From contig SSNP01000024.1 in assembly GCA_006937955.1 (NCBI GenBank), positions 682,001 to 746,000 of the forward strand: a stretch of DNA of 64,000 nt, written 5' to 3'. Positions 36,405 through 47,875 of this stretch are shown here, piece after piece. The notes beneath the pieces were generated by a model. That model was given only the letters and a program-made list of their open reading frames with translations, made no database searches and was not told the origin of the DNA. The stretch's first letter is position 1. Every line of letters begins with the position of its first letter. This DNA is from Pachypanchax playfairii. Taxonomy: Eukaryota > Chordata > Actinopteri > Cyprinodontiformes > Aplocheilidae. Both the position numbers and the translations under genes were made by a program.

Positions 36405-37509
36405 CACCTCATTAGGCGAGATCATTCGCTCCCATGGCTTCTCATACCATTGCTACGCTGACGACACTCAGCTCCTCCTCTCGTTCCCTCCAGACGATAC
36501 ATCCGTCTCAGTGCGGATATCTGCTTGCCTCTCAGATATCTCGGCGTGGATGAGGGATCGCCACCTTCAGCTTAATCTGTCCAAAACTGACCTCATTGTC
36601 TGTCCTGCCAGTAACTCCTTACCTCCTCAGATAAGCGTGCAGCTTGACTCCATCACGCTGTTCCCCAAAACCTCCGCCAGAAACCTTGGTGTCATACTGG
36701 ACAACCAGCTGTCCTTCAAAGAGCAGGTTAACTCCGTAGCTCGCTCATGTCGATTCGCGCTTTACAACATCAGGAAAATCAGAGCCTTCCTCACAGACCA
36801 CACCACACAGCTTCTGGTCCAGGCCCTGGTCTTGTCCCGGATCGACTACTGCAACTCATTGATGGCCGGTCTTCCGGCGTCCTCGGTTAAACCTCTGCAG
36901 ATGATTCAGAACGCAGCAGCACGTCTGGTCTTCAACCAGCCCAAGAGGGCTCATGTCACTCCGCTGCTCATTTCCCTGCACTGGCTTCCAGTTGCAGCAC
37001 GCATCAAATACAAAGCTCTGCTTCTGGCTTACCAGACTCTAACACACACAGCTCCTACTTACCTTCACTCCTTCATCCAAACCTACATTCCCACGCGTCA
37101 GCTACGCTCAGCCGCTGAAAGACGCCTAGCGCTTCCACCACAACGTGGCATGAGATCATGTTCCAAACTCTTCTCCTCTGTTGTCCCCCGATGGTGGAAT
37201 GACCTACCAAACTCGGTCCGATCCTCAGAGTCTGCAGCTACTTTTAAGAGCAGACTTAAGACTCACCTCTTTAAAGAACACTTTCAGTCTTAATGTAGGA
37301 GTAATTTATGATTTATGATATCGATTTGAGAATTTATCTCTCACAAAAAAAAAAAAAAAAAAAAATTGATACACATGATGTATCAGCGTCGGAATTAAAC
37401 TGGACTCCAAATAGTCCGCCTCCTTATATTTTTTTCCTTCTCTTTGAATTCTTGCTTGTATGTTCTCTCAATGTAAGTCGCTTTGGATAAAAGCGTCTGC
37501 TAAATGACA
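36405..37509 (+). mobile_element. L2-clade LINE, 5'-truncated, reverse transcriptase C-terminal half
   Basis: An open frame runs from about 36412 to 37293. It includes the reverse transcriptase catalytic motif YADDTQLLL (36454-36480), then the thumb region with LNLSKTD and the conserved C-terminal blocks RIDYCNSLMAGLP, ALHWLP-type SLHWLPVAARIKYK, and PRWWNDLP. The stop is TAA at 37291. A 180 bp 3' UTR, interrupted by an A-run at 37345-37365, ends in the fish L2 tail GTAAGTCGCTTTGGATAAAA plus GCGTCTGCTAAATGA (37473-37508). The endonuclease and first half of the polymerase are missing. The 880 bp frame is intact, which points to a fairly young insertion. Confidence 0.93.
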
Positions 37510-37529
37510 GTAGTAGTAGTAGTAGTAGT
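37508..37529. repeat. (AGT)7 L2 tail microsatellite
   Basis: Directly follows the L2 3' end and is part of the insertion's tail, as L2 elements end in short tandem repeats. Confidence 0.85.
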
Positions 37530-37568
37530 CCCCAGCAAAATATCCTATTTCAAATGGGACATTTGGGA

Positions 37569-37602
37569 ATTTATTTATTTGTTTGTTTGTTTGTTTGTTT
37601 GT

Positions 37603-37649
<47 letters not shown>

Positions 37650-37722
37650 TTCATTCATTCATTCATTCATTCATTCATTCATTCATTCATTCAGTTAGTT
37701 AGTTAGTTAGTTAGTTAGTTAC

Positions 37723-37777
<55 letters not shown>

Positions 37778-37799
37778 CTTAGTTAGTTACTTAGTTAGT
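37569..37799. repeat. Compound tetranucleotide microsatellite
   Basis: Four successive tetramers each expand in turn: TTTG (about 37578-37602), TTTA (37603-37650), TTCA (37650-37692) and GTTA with a few CTTA variants (37693-37799). Each differs from the next by one base, so it may have grown by sequential point mutation and slippage. Confidence 0.9.
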
Positions 37800-38880
37800 G
37801 TAATAGATATAATTTCAATGCATTTTACAGAAAAATCAATTCTATTTTATTTTAATACAGCAGACCCACAGTTAGTGTTATTAAAATATTTCAGTCAGTT
37901 GTAAATAACTCAGATTCAGTGAATTATTGAATGTTAATTAGTAAAATATTGAATCTCTCATAAATCAGCAGATTAGACTGAATCTTCAACTCAACATAAT
38001 CCTGCACCCTGAGCAGCACAGATTGGTGAGAGTGGAAATAAATAACAAAAAGAAGAAAAAGAAAGAAACAAGAAGAAACCTCCAGCAGGATGAACCTTCT
38101 GCCTCGACCCACTGCGGTGTGAGAGGAAAGAGACAAACACAGATGGATTTGGATCAATCGTCATTTCTATGGGAAGATAAACAGAGTTAAAGTTAATAGG
38201 AGCAACAATAATAATATATACCGTATATACATGTTATCTGTTCTGCACTGACAGAAAACTGGTTAATTCCTAGTTTTCAGAAGACTTTGTTTGTCTGAGT
38301 GATTAACAGATCAGAGATAAACAGCTTAAACAGAAAGGATTCCTGTGAAAACCATCAGGGATTGGACTGAAAATAAGACGAAAAGAGCTCAAGTCCAAAG
38401 AAACATTTGAAAGAGTTGCACTTAAGGTGCAGCCTGGGGCACTTCCAGCAGGAAAATCATCACATTTCAGCCAGAATGACAGTGGAATGTAAAACTCATA
38501 GCAGTGTAAAACTAAAAAAAAAAAAGATATTTTAAATTCTGTGATTTTTATTTTTGAGATCAGCGTTATTGTATGTGTTGTTAACTCATCTATGAACTAA
38601 AAATTATCACTAATTATTCTTTATCTAAAATGTGTTTTTAATTCATTTGAATCTTCTGTTCTTGCTAGACATGGCCATGAGTAAAAGCAGAAAAAAGTCC
38701 AAATCTAACAGCTCAGCTTGAGTAACTGAGCACGCGCACGTTAACAGGGCGCAAAAACTAAATATAAGTTAATTTCAGTGTTAATAATATTAAATGGCGC
38801 ACGACTCCGGGCTTGTTGTTGATGGCAACATGTAAAGAACGGATGAGTTCGTGTTCAGAAGGACGACGTCAAACATGGTG
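37800..38880. other. Intergenic, upstream of the CpG-rich promoter
   Basis: AT-rich and without recognised genes or transposon ends. GC content rises from about 38700 onward. Confidence 0.5.
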
Positions 38881-38898
38881 TATCTTTTTAACGTGCTC

Positions 38899-38906
38899 TG
38901 ACGTCA
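38899..38906. promoter_or_regulatory. Perfect CRE palindrome
   Basis: TGACGTCA, the full CREB/ATF site, lies about 200 bp upstream of the CpG-dense block. A second ACGACGTCAAA half-site is at 38862-38872. The placement upstream of a probable first exon makes a functional role plausible. Confidence 0.5.
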
Positions 38907-38939
38907 CGCTGATGCAGCTGGATGTGAGTGGCGGAGAGA

Positions 38940-39300
38940 AAAATAAAACTCCTCAGCAGTAATTTCTCGGTCCTCTGCGGGAGAACATGGTCACGATGAC
39001 ATTCCGACCAGACCCGCGAAACCGTCCCCAAAAAAGTCACGGTTAACGTTTAAATATCCTTACCGCCACGAGACGGAACGGAAAAAGAGACCATATTGAG
39101 GTCAAGGGAAAGCGTTGCCAGGGCGACACTGCGGCGCGCGCGCCACACGCCGGGGAGGACGGGGGCGCGCTTGAGAAGCCGCACGCGTGCGCGCGCCTGC
39201 GACAGCCAGCCGGAGCGGTCGCGGCTTCCACAGCAGCGGCAGCATCTTCAAACAACCGGAGCTGCGCGCGCTGTGTGTCCGTGAGATGAGCCACATCCAA
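38940..39300 (+). promoter_or_regulatory. CpG-island promoter, plus-strand gene (nlgn2 by synteny)
   Basis: This is the densest CpG stretch in the window, with GCGGCGCGCGCGCC at 39131-39144 and GCGTGCGCGCGCC at 39185-39197. There is no TATA box. It precedes a probable non-coding exon ending at a donor at 39834. Lying divergently from tmem256, it occupies the position of the NLGN2 promoter in mammals. The gene assignment is inferred from order only. Transcription toward tmem256 is also possible from such an island. Confidence 0.5.
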
Positions 39301-39834
39301 CCGGGGATTCCAGCCTCGGTTGTCAGGCTTCTTTCAGACGGTATTTACTGTGGATTTACCCCCGACGTGGGAAGGAGAACTGGAGTAAACCCGCTCACGA
39401 ACTGACCGAGCCACAGATCATCAGTCAACACAGGTGCACGCACCTCCCAACTGACCGGCGGCACCGACCCTCCTCCCGGGTGTCAGAATGGAGTTCTGAA
39501 AGCAGACGTTCCGTTTCACAGCCTGCCAGCTGATTTATTGCCCTGCCGAAGTGGACCGAGCCCATCCGAGCCGAGCTTGTCTCCTCGGATGGGGGAGCAT
39601 CTGAAGAACACCTTCATGGTGTGGTCTCCCTCGTCCCACCTGCTGTTGGATTGAACAAGGTCTCCAGGTGTTCGTTCACTGAAATCATTTAGCTCTTTTT
39701 CAGTATTTTTTCTGGAACAAACTCTTTTTGCTCCCGTGACTTGTGACCCAGTGGAAGGTTTTAGAAGAGGACCAGAAGAGGAAAAGATCAGCCCAGTGGG
39801 AATCAAACCATCCACCAGTGGAGCAGATTAACAG
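39250..39834 (+). other. Probable non-coding first exon (5' UTR) of a plus-strand gene
   Basis: The exon is GC-rich after the island and ends in ATTAACAG|GTAGGC, a donor on the plus strand (last exonic base 39834). Short open frames in it (for example 39187-39405) lack any recognisable domain, as expected for a leader. The start is not defined and could be 39100-39300. NLGN2 genes have non-coding leader exons and long first introns, which would explain the 24 kb of non-coding DNA that follows. Exon and gene identity both need transcript evidence. Confidence 0.4.
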
Positions 39835-42800
39835 GTAGGCTCGTGCTCACTCACTTTTATTCCTCACCCAACAAATAAATGTGATGTTCCAGCGAAGGAA
39901 CATCTGATCTGGTGTTTGGACTCTAAAATATAAAATAAATCATATTTTCAGGGGACAGAACTGAAATGACTCATTTAATCTGAGGTGCAGTTAATCTGAC
40001 ATGTTTCTCTGAGTTATATGTAAAAGCATGTTTACATGTTCCGTTGAAGTGAACTGAGATGAGAGAAACTGTGTGATCACTGGGAGACCTGCTGTCTCTA
40101 CAGAGGTCACCGTGCAGTCAGGCCGATCTCACGCCCGTTCCTGCCTTCAAGCAGGATTTATAGCTCAGATTTGGAAAACATTTTGGCTTTTCTACAACTC
40201 CTTAATCTGGGATTGATTGAAATTAATTGGAATGAATGGGAGCATTTAAAACTGGACAGTGAACAGACTCAAATCTTGCACCACATTCACAAAGTCCTCC
40301 TTCAACAGTTGAATCATCCCTCAACTTTAATATGAGCGTCTCTTCATTCTGGTTTTTTCACTGACCCCCCCCCCATCAGGAAACGCCATGGCCATGAGAA
40401 CATATTCCCCTCAAATGCTCCCCTTCACACACACACGAATAAATGCACACACTGACAGAAGAATGGGGTGCATTTATATGCTGCGGCTGGTGTTGTTGGG
40501 TATTTGCATCAGTAGATGATCGAATTCAGCCGGGGACAAGTAGACCTCTGTTCTTATCTGTGACCATGAGAAGGGGAAGCTCAGCTTCTCGCCTTGAATT
40601 TGGCAGCTATAGCCTGCCTCATACCCCAGAGAAGATAGGACCATCTTCTGTGAGGAGGGAGAGCATTTTAATGGAGTCAGAAAGGCGGGAAATGTGCAAC
40701 TGTCTTTGTTTTGAAGACATGTTGTTACAGAGGAGTTATTTATCTTCGACTGGTTGGGAACTTTAATGATCTGTGGAGATGTTTAAAGTGATGCTTCAGA
40801 TGTTTTGAAGTGGGTTTCAGTGAAAAGGTTCTGATTAAGTACTTTCATACTGCTTGTGAAAAGCTGTTTGAATGACCTCAGTTTGGAGAAACAGAGATTA
40901 TCCTGAACTGATTGATGAGCTGACTGCTTATTCAATTGGGGCCAAGAAAAAAGTAGATTACTGCTGCCTTCATATAAATCTAATTAATCTAAAAAAATCC
41001 AAGCAGTTCATGCAAACATTATTTTAGAAACTTTACAATGTTTTATTCAATTTCTTTGGTGGTAATATTATGTTATTCCTGCCAGGTGTGCTACAGCTAA
41101 CAGCTTCTGCTAGCTAGTCGTGTTTGCAAATAATTCTAACATTTTATGTTATAAAGCAAAACTGATGATATCATAAAGATTTCTAAATCAGTTTGCATAA
41201 AAGATTGAATAGTTTAGAGTTGAAAACATTGCTATCTGTTAGCATACTTAGCATATACTGTTAGCATATTTAAGGCATCGCTAAAGCAGATATAAGATTT
41301 CACATTGTTTCTGTCAGTGATAGCAGTAACTACTAGCTGTAGTACTTCTTGTGTTCTCCTTATTCTGAGTGCAAATTATGGGCATGACTTCTGACACCAA
41401 CATGTTACTAAAACCCTCTAGAAAAATTTGGGAAAACCTTTGAAAATGTAAAATTGAGAGTATGATAAAAAAACTGCCTCGGGAGTTGTTCTAAAATGCG
41501 TCTATCGTTACAATATTTGTAGTTTTATGCTGTTTGATGCAAGTTGTATTTTTATTTGCAGAGAAAATCATAATACCAAATCCAGACAGATGCTATATAT
41601 AATACTGTGTCCTCCTCACACTGGAGATCATACCTGATATTCTCATCACTCTGTTTTCAATCCTTCGGAGGATCCGGTGTTTCTCCGGTGGTTTAACGCA
41701 GAGCAGAGTTTTGGGGTTTTCCATCATCGGCTGTTTGTTAACAATCGATCATACGTACATCCTTTTGAGTTTTTTATCTTCATTTTAACATTTTTCAGCC
41801 ACATTCTTCTCATCTTTAGGTGGTTGATGGAAACTTATTTTGTTAATTTCTTATTTTGTTGAAGCCTCTGATTTATTTTGTTCTGGTTGTTCATGCATCC
41901 GCAAACAGCACAGCAGGTACCCAAAGTCTGCAAGACCATTTTAGTAAATTATGGGTTGTTAAATAGACGTAAACAAACTAAAAACAAAGTTTTATCTGCT
42001 AAATTAAAAGCAAATTACTTTGAAATAAACTGCTGCTACTTCCTGCCTCTGACAGGTAGTTGTACCTATAATCAGTTCTACAGTAGCCCCCCATCTATAA
42101 GATGGATAACCATTACCTGGTGTTAATGTGAGCTGTTTTAAGAGAGCAGAACCCAGTTTGGAACCGGCAACTCCGACCAGCAGTTAGCTTCTTAGTCTGG
42201 TTTGAATTAATCCCAATTCCTCAGAACTGAAGTTGTTCAAAAAATGATTAACAATAAGTAAAATATTAGTCAAAACCCACTTGAGAGATCTGAAGGACTC
42301 CTTCAAGGAGGATTAAACCAATGTGTGCGATGAGTGTTTGGTGTTTATTCTCTGGGTATCTTCATCAGAAGCATGCAGAGCTATGGACAGCATCGCTCAG
42401 TGCAGTCAAGCTAGAAGCAGATGCAACTGGAGGGGGGGGGGCTTCAAAGCGTGTCGCTGAGGAGATTGATGTCTCCCAGCTCGGTTCGCTAAGCAGCTAA
42501 CAGATGCAGTCGGCTGCTGTGACAAGGTTGGATGAAATGGCCATCACAACCGCGGTTTCACAGCCTTTAAAAGTCCTACATGTCAGATCTCCTGCTTCTA
42601 ATTTTAGAAGTGAGGGTTTATTTTTTATTGCAGATGTGGAAGTGACGGCAGGTTTCTCAGCAGGTTTCTCATGAACAGAGATCACGAGGTTAGGTGTTTG
42701 GTAAACCTTCAGAAACGGTGACTCAGCTTATGAGTGTTGGTGGAATTTAATGCTTCTTTAAATGAATTAGTGAACCGGGCTCCTCGGGGAGGTGCTGTTG

Positions 42801-44070
42801 TTCGTCCTCTTCCTTCTGAATGAAGAAATGAATCGAGGAACTCTCGCTGACAGCTTCCGAGACAAAGAAAAGAAATTCCATCACAGCTGACAGAATTTTA
42901 TCTTTGAATTGGTCTTGAACTTTTCGGCTGTGTTGAAGCTTTCACTGTGATAAAATGTGGTCTAATTGACAGAATATAAAATAATTGTGACAGTCAATTT
43001 GCTGATTTGAAAGCTCTGTGACTGGGAGCTCAGTGTTAAACAAACACACTAATAGAAAACCCAATTTAAGCTGCCAACTGAAATGTGTCTTTATCCAATT
43101 TTTTATTTATTTTTCCTACAAGCTGCATGATAAAAATGCTACAAATCCTTTTTTTTGCAGCCTGTTGCTCTGTAAAAAAACCTGTTGCTTAAATTTCCCT
43201 CTGGAAATAATTAATACAGGATATTTTTATGAAATATAACATTTTATTAAAAGGAGCTTTAGCGTCTGTCAGCGCTTTCCTGCAGAGCGGTTCGGGAAAG
43301 GTCTAACATTTTCCATGAAATTTGTCAAAATTGGCCAATTTCTGGCTGCGGGTGGCAGGAACTCTGGTGAACGGTTTGGATAATAAACTCTGATTGTAAA
43401 CAAAGTTGGCAGATTTCTCCTAAATAGTCACAAAAATAAGAATATACAAGATATGATTTAGTTTTTATACTCTTTTCCTGTTTTTCTGTTTTCTACAAAA
43501 TAAAATGTTCACTCTGTTTGTACATTGACAGCACTGAGAGTACAATTCCTCTTAATTCTTTTTCTCGAGCATTAGTCTCATTCTGTGTTTTCTTTTGTTG
43601 TGTGGGTGCTTCCTTCTAACCTGTATATGAAAGTGATTATTTTTACTTCCTTTCTAAAGACATCAGGCTTTTGTTGGACCCTATAGACTCTGCACGGCTC
43701 CTTTAATGTATTGAACTCTAATTGATGTGTTCATTTGTTTCTCCTCCTCTGTTTGTGACCGACTCATTCATTACGTTCAAAGTGAGTCGCTTGATTTCTT
43801 TCAACAACAACATAAAAACCTTTGTGTTATTTGTACGGCAGCAACTTTAATGAAAGACAAACCAAGTAAATATTTGAATAATTATTATTATTCTTTCTTT
43901 TTAGTTTTTGTTTGGTTTTGTTTGAACTCCAGAAGGTTAAGAGTGTCTCTTATTACAGCTGGATCAAAAAAATCTTTATGTTGCTGTAGATCAACATAAT
44001 CGTTTGGCGAAGCATCTACCTTGTTGTATTTTTGAACCCAGAGTCTGTGCACTAGAGACTTGGTGATGAA
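39835..44070 (+). other. Presumed intron, first part
   Basis: No coding exon recognised. A poly-C run lies at 40366-40376 and a G-run at 42431-42441. The GC-moderate block at 40500-40760 contains an open frame (40443-40766) with no family match. The rest is AT-rich and ordinary. Confidence 0.4.
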
Positions 44071-44084
44071 AGTCCCGCCTACTT

Positions 44085-44165
44085 AGTTATTTATATGAAG
44101 GGGGCGGGACTTAAAACCTATACTGCAGCCAGCCACTAGGGGGCTCTTGATTTGTTTTTACTTGC
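44085..44165 (+). repeat. Interspersed repeat with CTCF-like core (third copy)
   Basis: GGGGGCGGGACTTAAA then ATACTGCAGCCAGCCACTAG then GGGGCTCTTGATTTGTTTT is co-linear with 17340-17440 and 12050-12125. The core CCACTAGGGGGCTCT (44133-44147) has one G>T change relative to the perfect copy. Confidence 0.6.
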
Positions 44166-44372
44166 TTTGTTTTCTCAAATTTTCCTCCCACAGACCAAAA
44201 ACATGAATGTCAGTTCAACTAACAACTCTAAATTAACTCTAGGTGTGTATGTGTTTATGTTTATGTGTTTCTGTGAGAAGCCAGCAACTTGTCCAGGTGT
44301 AACCCCGCCCCTCGCCTGAAGACAGACACCCCATGACCCTGAACAGAAACAGAAAGTGGATGGATGAGATAC
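44166..44372 (+). repeat. Teleost interspersed repeat, 3' part
   Basis: It follows the module order CCTCCCACAGACCAAAAACA, CAACTCTAAATTAACTCTAG, GTGTGTATGTG, CCAGGTGTAACCCCGCCCCT, then CCATGACCCTGAACAG and GTGGATGGATGA. This is the same family as 32315-32500, better preserved here, and ends in a GGATG-type tail. Confidence 0.7.
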
Positions 44373-44689
44373 TGAGTTGTCATGTTTAGTAATGTTATAG
44401 TTCTAGTAAAAGTGATGGGATGTTGTAAAAGCTGAGGCCCCGCCCCTTCTATTGTCCCTCCCCATGTGTCTGTTTTCTCACAGGACAGAATGATTGTTTG
44501 TTTGTAATGCTCATTAGGATCTTGGTGAATGAGAAATGATTTTATGTATCTCGTTGTGGATTTGGACCGTTTGATACAGATTTTCTGAGCACACAGCGAC
44601 TGTCCTTTTTAAAAAAAGGAGATTCATCAACTTTAAGTAAAGTTAATCAGTAAATTAAGCCTTCAGTGTTAAGCCCTCACCTGGTCCTG

Positions 44690-45110
44690 AGATCTGGATC
44701 CTGACTGACAGAACCAGATCCTGGATACAGGCAGCTGGAATGAGCTCTGTAAGGGGGCCGGGCTCAGTCTTAAAGATCAGATGAGGAGCTGTGTCATCTG
44801 GAGGGAGCTTGAAGTAGAGCTGCTGCTCCTCCTCGTCGAAAGGAGTCAGCTGAGGTGGTTCAGGCATCTTATTAAGATGTCTCCTGGACGCCTCACCATG
44901 GAGGTTTTTCATGCATGTCCGACAAGGAGGAGACCACCATGCAGACCCAGAATTCACTGGAGGGATTATATATCCTCTCTGGCCCTGGAACATTTCGGGA
45001 TCCTCCAGGAAGTGCTGAAGAGTGTCGCCTGGTTGAAGGAGGTCTGGGTTTCTCTCCTGAACCTGTTGCCTTATGACCCGACTCTAGATAAGCAGAAGAA
45101 GAAGATGGAT
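44690..45110 (+). mobile_element. 3' end of a non-LTR retrotransposon with partly open frame
   Basis: A frame from 44781 encodes RSQLRWFRHLIKM, then RPPCRPRIHWRDYIS and EVWVSLLNLLP, the C-terminal tail signature common to fish LINE reverse transcriptases. It ends in a GATAAGCAGAAGAAGAAGAT-type tail. The polymerase domain is absent (5' truncation). Orthologous blocks are in the more decayed copy at 12486-12765. The clade is not assigned. Confidence 0.75.
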
Positions 45111-45173
45111 AGTCGTTTTATTTTCTTCAGGAAGAAAAAAGTCAAAGGAATTCACAAGAAACAAATTCATTAA

Positions 45174-46756
45174 GTTCACAGATAATTTTGATGGAGCAGG
45201 TGGGAAACAACTCAGAATTTCCTTTTATATTAAAACGTACATACAAAGATTACAACCATTGTTATCTGTTGAGATGATATTAATAAAGGAGCAGGGCCAC
45301 AATGGGATTTCATGCTTCTGGGTTGGATCGTCGAGTCTTGAATAGAGAGCATAAAACAGATTTGACTAAATGAGCTGCAGTTGGAAACAGCAGCAGCCTG
45401 GATTAAATACATCCTGCTTTCTTGCCAATCAGATTGACGTAACAGGCAGAATCCATGTTGCTGTGAGCTCTGCAGCTCATCCTTCTGGCGAGCTGGGCGA
45501 CTTCTCTCACTTTCTCTGGTGAATCTAAACGAGTCCCACCTGGACGAGCAACGCCGGTCCCAAACACCTTTCTGGAATCCTGTTTCTAGCTTTTTTAATT
45601 AAAAACACGCTTGTGTTCTTTTATTCCTCTGCAATATAAATGAAACGGAGTCTTTCCTCTGCAGCCAACATGGAAAAATCTCTCTTTTATTGACTGCGAC
45701 TCAAGGTCAAGAGTAGCTACAGCTGTGGAAGTTGTTACCCGTAAACCTTTAGCATCATGAACAACATCCAGGTTAGTTGTAGGTGGCCATGCTGCTCTTT
45801 CAGCCCTGTTACCTCCTCCACATACTGAGCAAAGAGGAGAAAGGTTGATTTGAAAGTCAAATGACCACAGATGTTGGGGAGGAAAGTGAAAAGGCTCAAG
45901 GAGACGAGCTGAAAAGCAAACGGTGTAAGAGATGCAGTCTGTAAAGGTGGAATGCCACAATATTACCATAACACAACCCTCTATGTGCTGTTTCTTCCCT
46001 GTTGTTGCTCTCACATTAGTATGTGCTGACACGGCACCACATATATTAGTGCGAGCTGTCAGCTGAAGCCCTAACAACTAGCCAGAGAGGGACCGCTTGA
46101 ATGGGAAAGCAGGCGGAGATAACAGCAGCAGCAGAAGCGGCGTTAGCTAACATGCTGGAGTCTTATCACTGATGCGGTTGGTTCTAACACACACACACAC
46201 ATTTCCCTCCTGAGGTGACACACGCACACACTCTAAACATTGGTCTCAGTCACTCAAACATAATGAGCCTCTGCTGTGATTTCGCTAGCGACTGCACCTT
46301 GGTACCGGCCTGGCCGTTATCCATTTGATGGCCATCTGTTGACATAAGTGACTGCAGAATGTGGTGGTTGGGTTGGTGGCGTTGCCAGAGCTGCAGTGTT
46401 TGCTGTCCATCACAGCGGTTACTGCTGCTGTTTTGAGCACCGCCTGGAGGAAATCTGGACAGGCTGTTTTTATAGCACCATATAAACTTCCTCCTCAAAC
46501 TAAGTGGGGAACTTGCCAACGTGTGTGGAGCTTCATTTTAGCTGGATTCATGCTGCATTTTGTGAGCTGGAACAACTTATTCATGGACACTTTGTCTCTC
46601 TGCAGCTCTACTTATTTATTTCACTCAGTTTTACAGTTTTTATCCCCATAAACACAGAAGACCCAAAATTACATACAGTCAGCGAAAGAAACAGGAAGAG
46701 GATTCTGGTTTGACCCGCCCCCTTTTCAGTCGTCACACAAACTACAAATGGACGAG
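45174..46756 (+). other. Presumed intron, second part
   Basis: The 160-residue minus frame at 45595-46077 and smaller frames here match no family and lack a splice context. A short (AC)n lies near 46186-46201. Confidence 0.4.
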
Positions 46757-46759
46757 TTA

Positions 46760-47432
46760 AGGTGCATTCACACCGGCCCAACCATCAACTTCATAAGCGG
46801 CAAGTTTATATGTAAAGTCTATGGTGGGCGGGCGTCAGACAGACGTCAACGGCTCTGCGTCGCTTTGTGAGCGTTATGAGCGGCAACTTTTCAAGCTTTT
46901 CTAGCGTTTCAGGCGTTGAAGCTTGAAAAGCTAGAAAAGGTCGAAGTTCAGCTAGCTGAACTTTTGACGTCCATAACGCTCTTGAAGCGGCATGTCAACC
47001 AATCAGAGCGTCTCATCGTAGTGACGTAAGACGTCACAGCACGTAGCCGGAAAGAAGCGGGATCAGCCAAAATGGAAGATAAATTAACCTCATCCAAACG
47101 CTCCTGGAGCAAATGGTTAAACTCACCAAACTCAGAACGCATCTGAAGAATGGGGTGTATCCACAAACGGCACTGATGCACCCGACGTCGACGTTGTCTA
47201 GATCTATGAAGTAAATAAATCCAAGCCACTGTCTCAATATGATCCGCCATAGCTCCGAACATCCGATAACAAAGGAAGCCCCGCCTTCGTGCTCTTTTTC
47301 AGTCAGGCTTTACGAGCTTTAACGCCTATGCGCTCTGACTGGCAGGCGTTATGAGCTTCAACTTCAAACGTCAAACTTGGAGCGTTATCAGCGTTGCTTG
47401 ATGTTGACAAAGTGGCCGGTGTGAACGCACCA
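46760..47432. mobile_element. PIF/Harbinger-type element, 673 bp, second copy
   Basis: Terminal repeats match those of the 20400 copy, with the first base changed to A and one C>A change near the left end (AGGTGCATTCACACCGGCC). TTA duplications flank it at 46757-46759 and 47433-47435. The interior includes an extra 40-60 bp relative to copy one, around 47160-47210, where the transposase remnant retains an arginine-rich segment missing from the first copy. Confidence 0.87.
46948..47262 (-). pseudogene. HARBI1-like transposase remnant
   Basis: From residue 5 the frame reads MADHIETVAWIYLLHRSRQR, then RLWIHPILQMRSEFGEFNHL, the same N-terminal transposase block as in the 20.4 kb copy, here with the intervening Arg-rich loop. 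The sequence diverges after LLQERLDEV, and no catalytic domain is present. Confidence 0.72.
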
Positions 47433-47649
47433 TTAGATAAACATATTAAACCAAAGTACAAAATCAGCTATAAACAGTATCATTAATCTTAAATATACAC
47501 ATAAGATCAATAGATTTTAAATTATCTGCTTTAATGGAATTCAAACAATCATTTTTAGATAAAATACGGTGAGAAGTTTCTGGAACATCACAAAAGGAAA
47601 ACTTCAGCTGTTTTTGCTTTGGGCTACTAGGAATGTTGTTTGTCTAGAT

Positions 47650-47875
47650 CAGGCATCTCCAACCCTGGTCCTCAAGAGCTACTGTCCAGAAGGTTTTAGA
47701 TGTGTCCCTGCTCCAACACAGCTGAATCAAATGAATGACTCATTAGCAGACCTTTGCTAAACTTGATGGCTTGCTGAAGAGGTAATTCAGTGAATTGATT
47801 CAGCTGTGTTGGAGCAGGGACACATCTAAAACCTTCTGGACAGTAGCTCTCGAGGATCAGGGTTGGAGATGCCTG
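47650..47875. mobile_element. hAT palindromic MITE, 226 bp, with perfect 8 bp target duplication
   Basis: Two 81 bp inverted arms (47650-47730 and 47795-47875) differ at only about two positions and enclose a 65 bp loop. Ends are CAGGCATCTCC. The target duplication GTCTAGAT is perfect at 47642-47649 and 47876-47883, as for hAT elements. The transcript would fold into a long hairpin. Near-identical arms suggest a recent insertion. Confidence 0.93.

Noticed and set aside
39043..39300. Ala/Arg-rich frames on both strands in the CpG island
   Set aside because: GC-rich DNA keeps frames open by chance. None has a domain, and the region reads better as promoter and leader.
44655..44993. 112-residue minus-strand frame
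   Set aside because: It is antisense to the retrotransposon fragment at 44690-45110 and is a shadow of it.
45595..46077. 160-residue minus-strand frame
   Set aside because: No domain, no credible splice sites and no match. Long frames of this size occur by chance in 64 kb.
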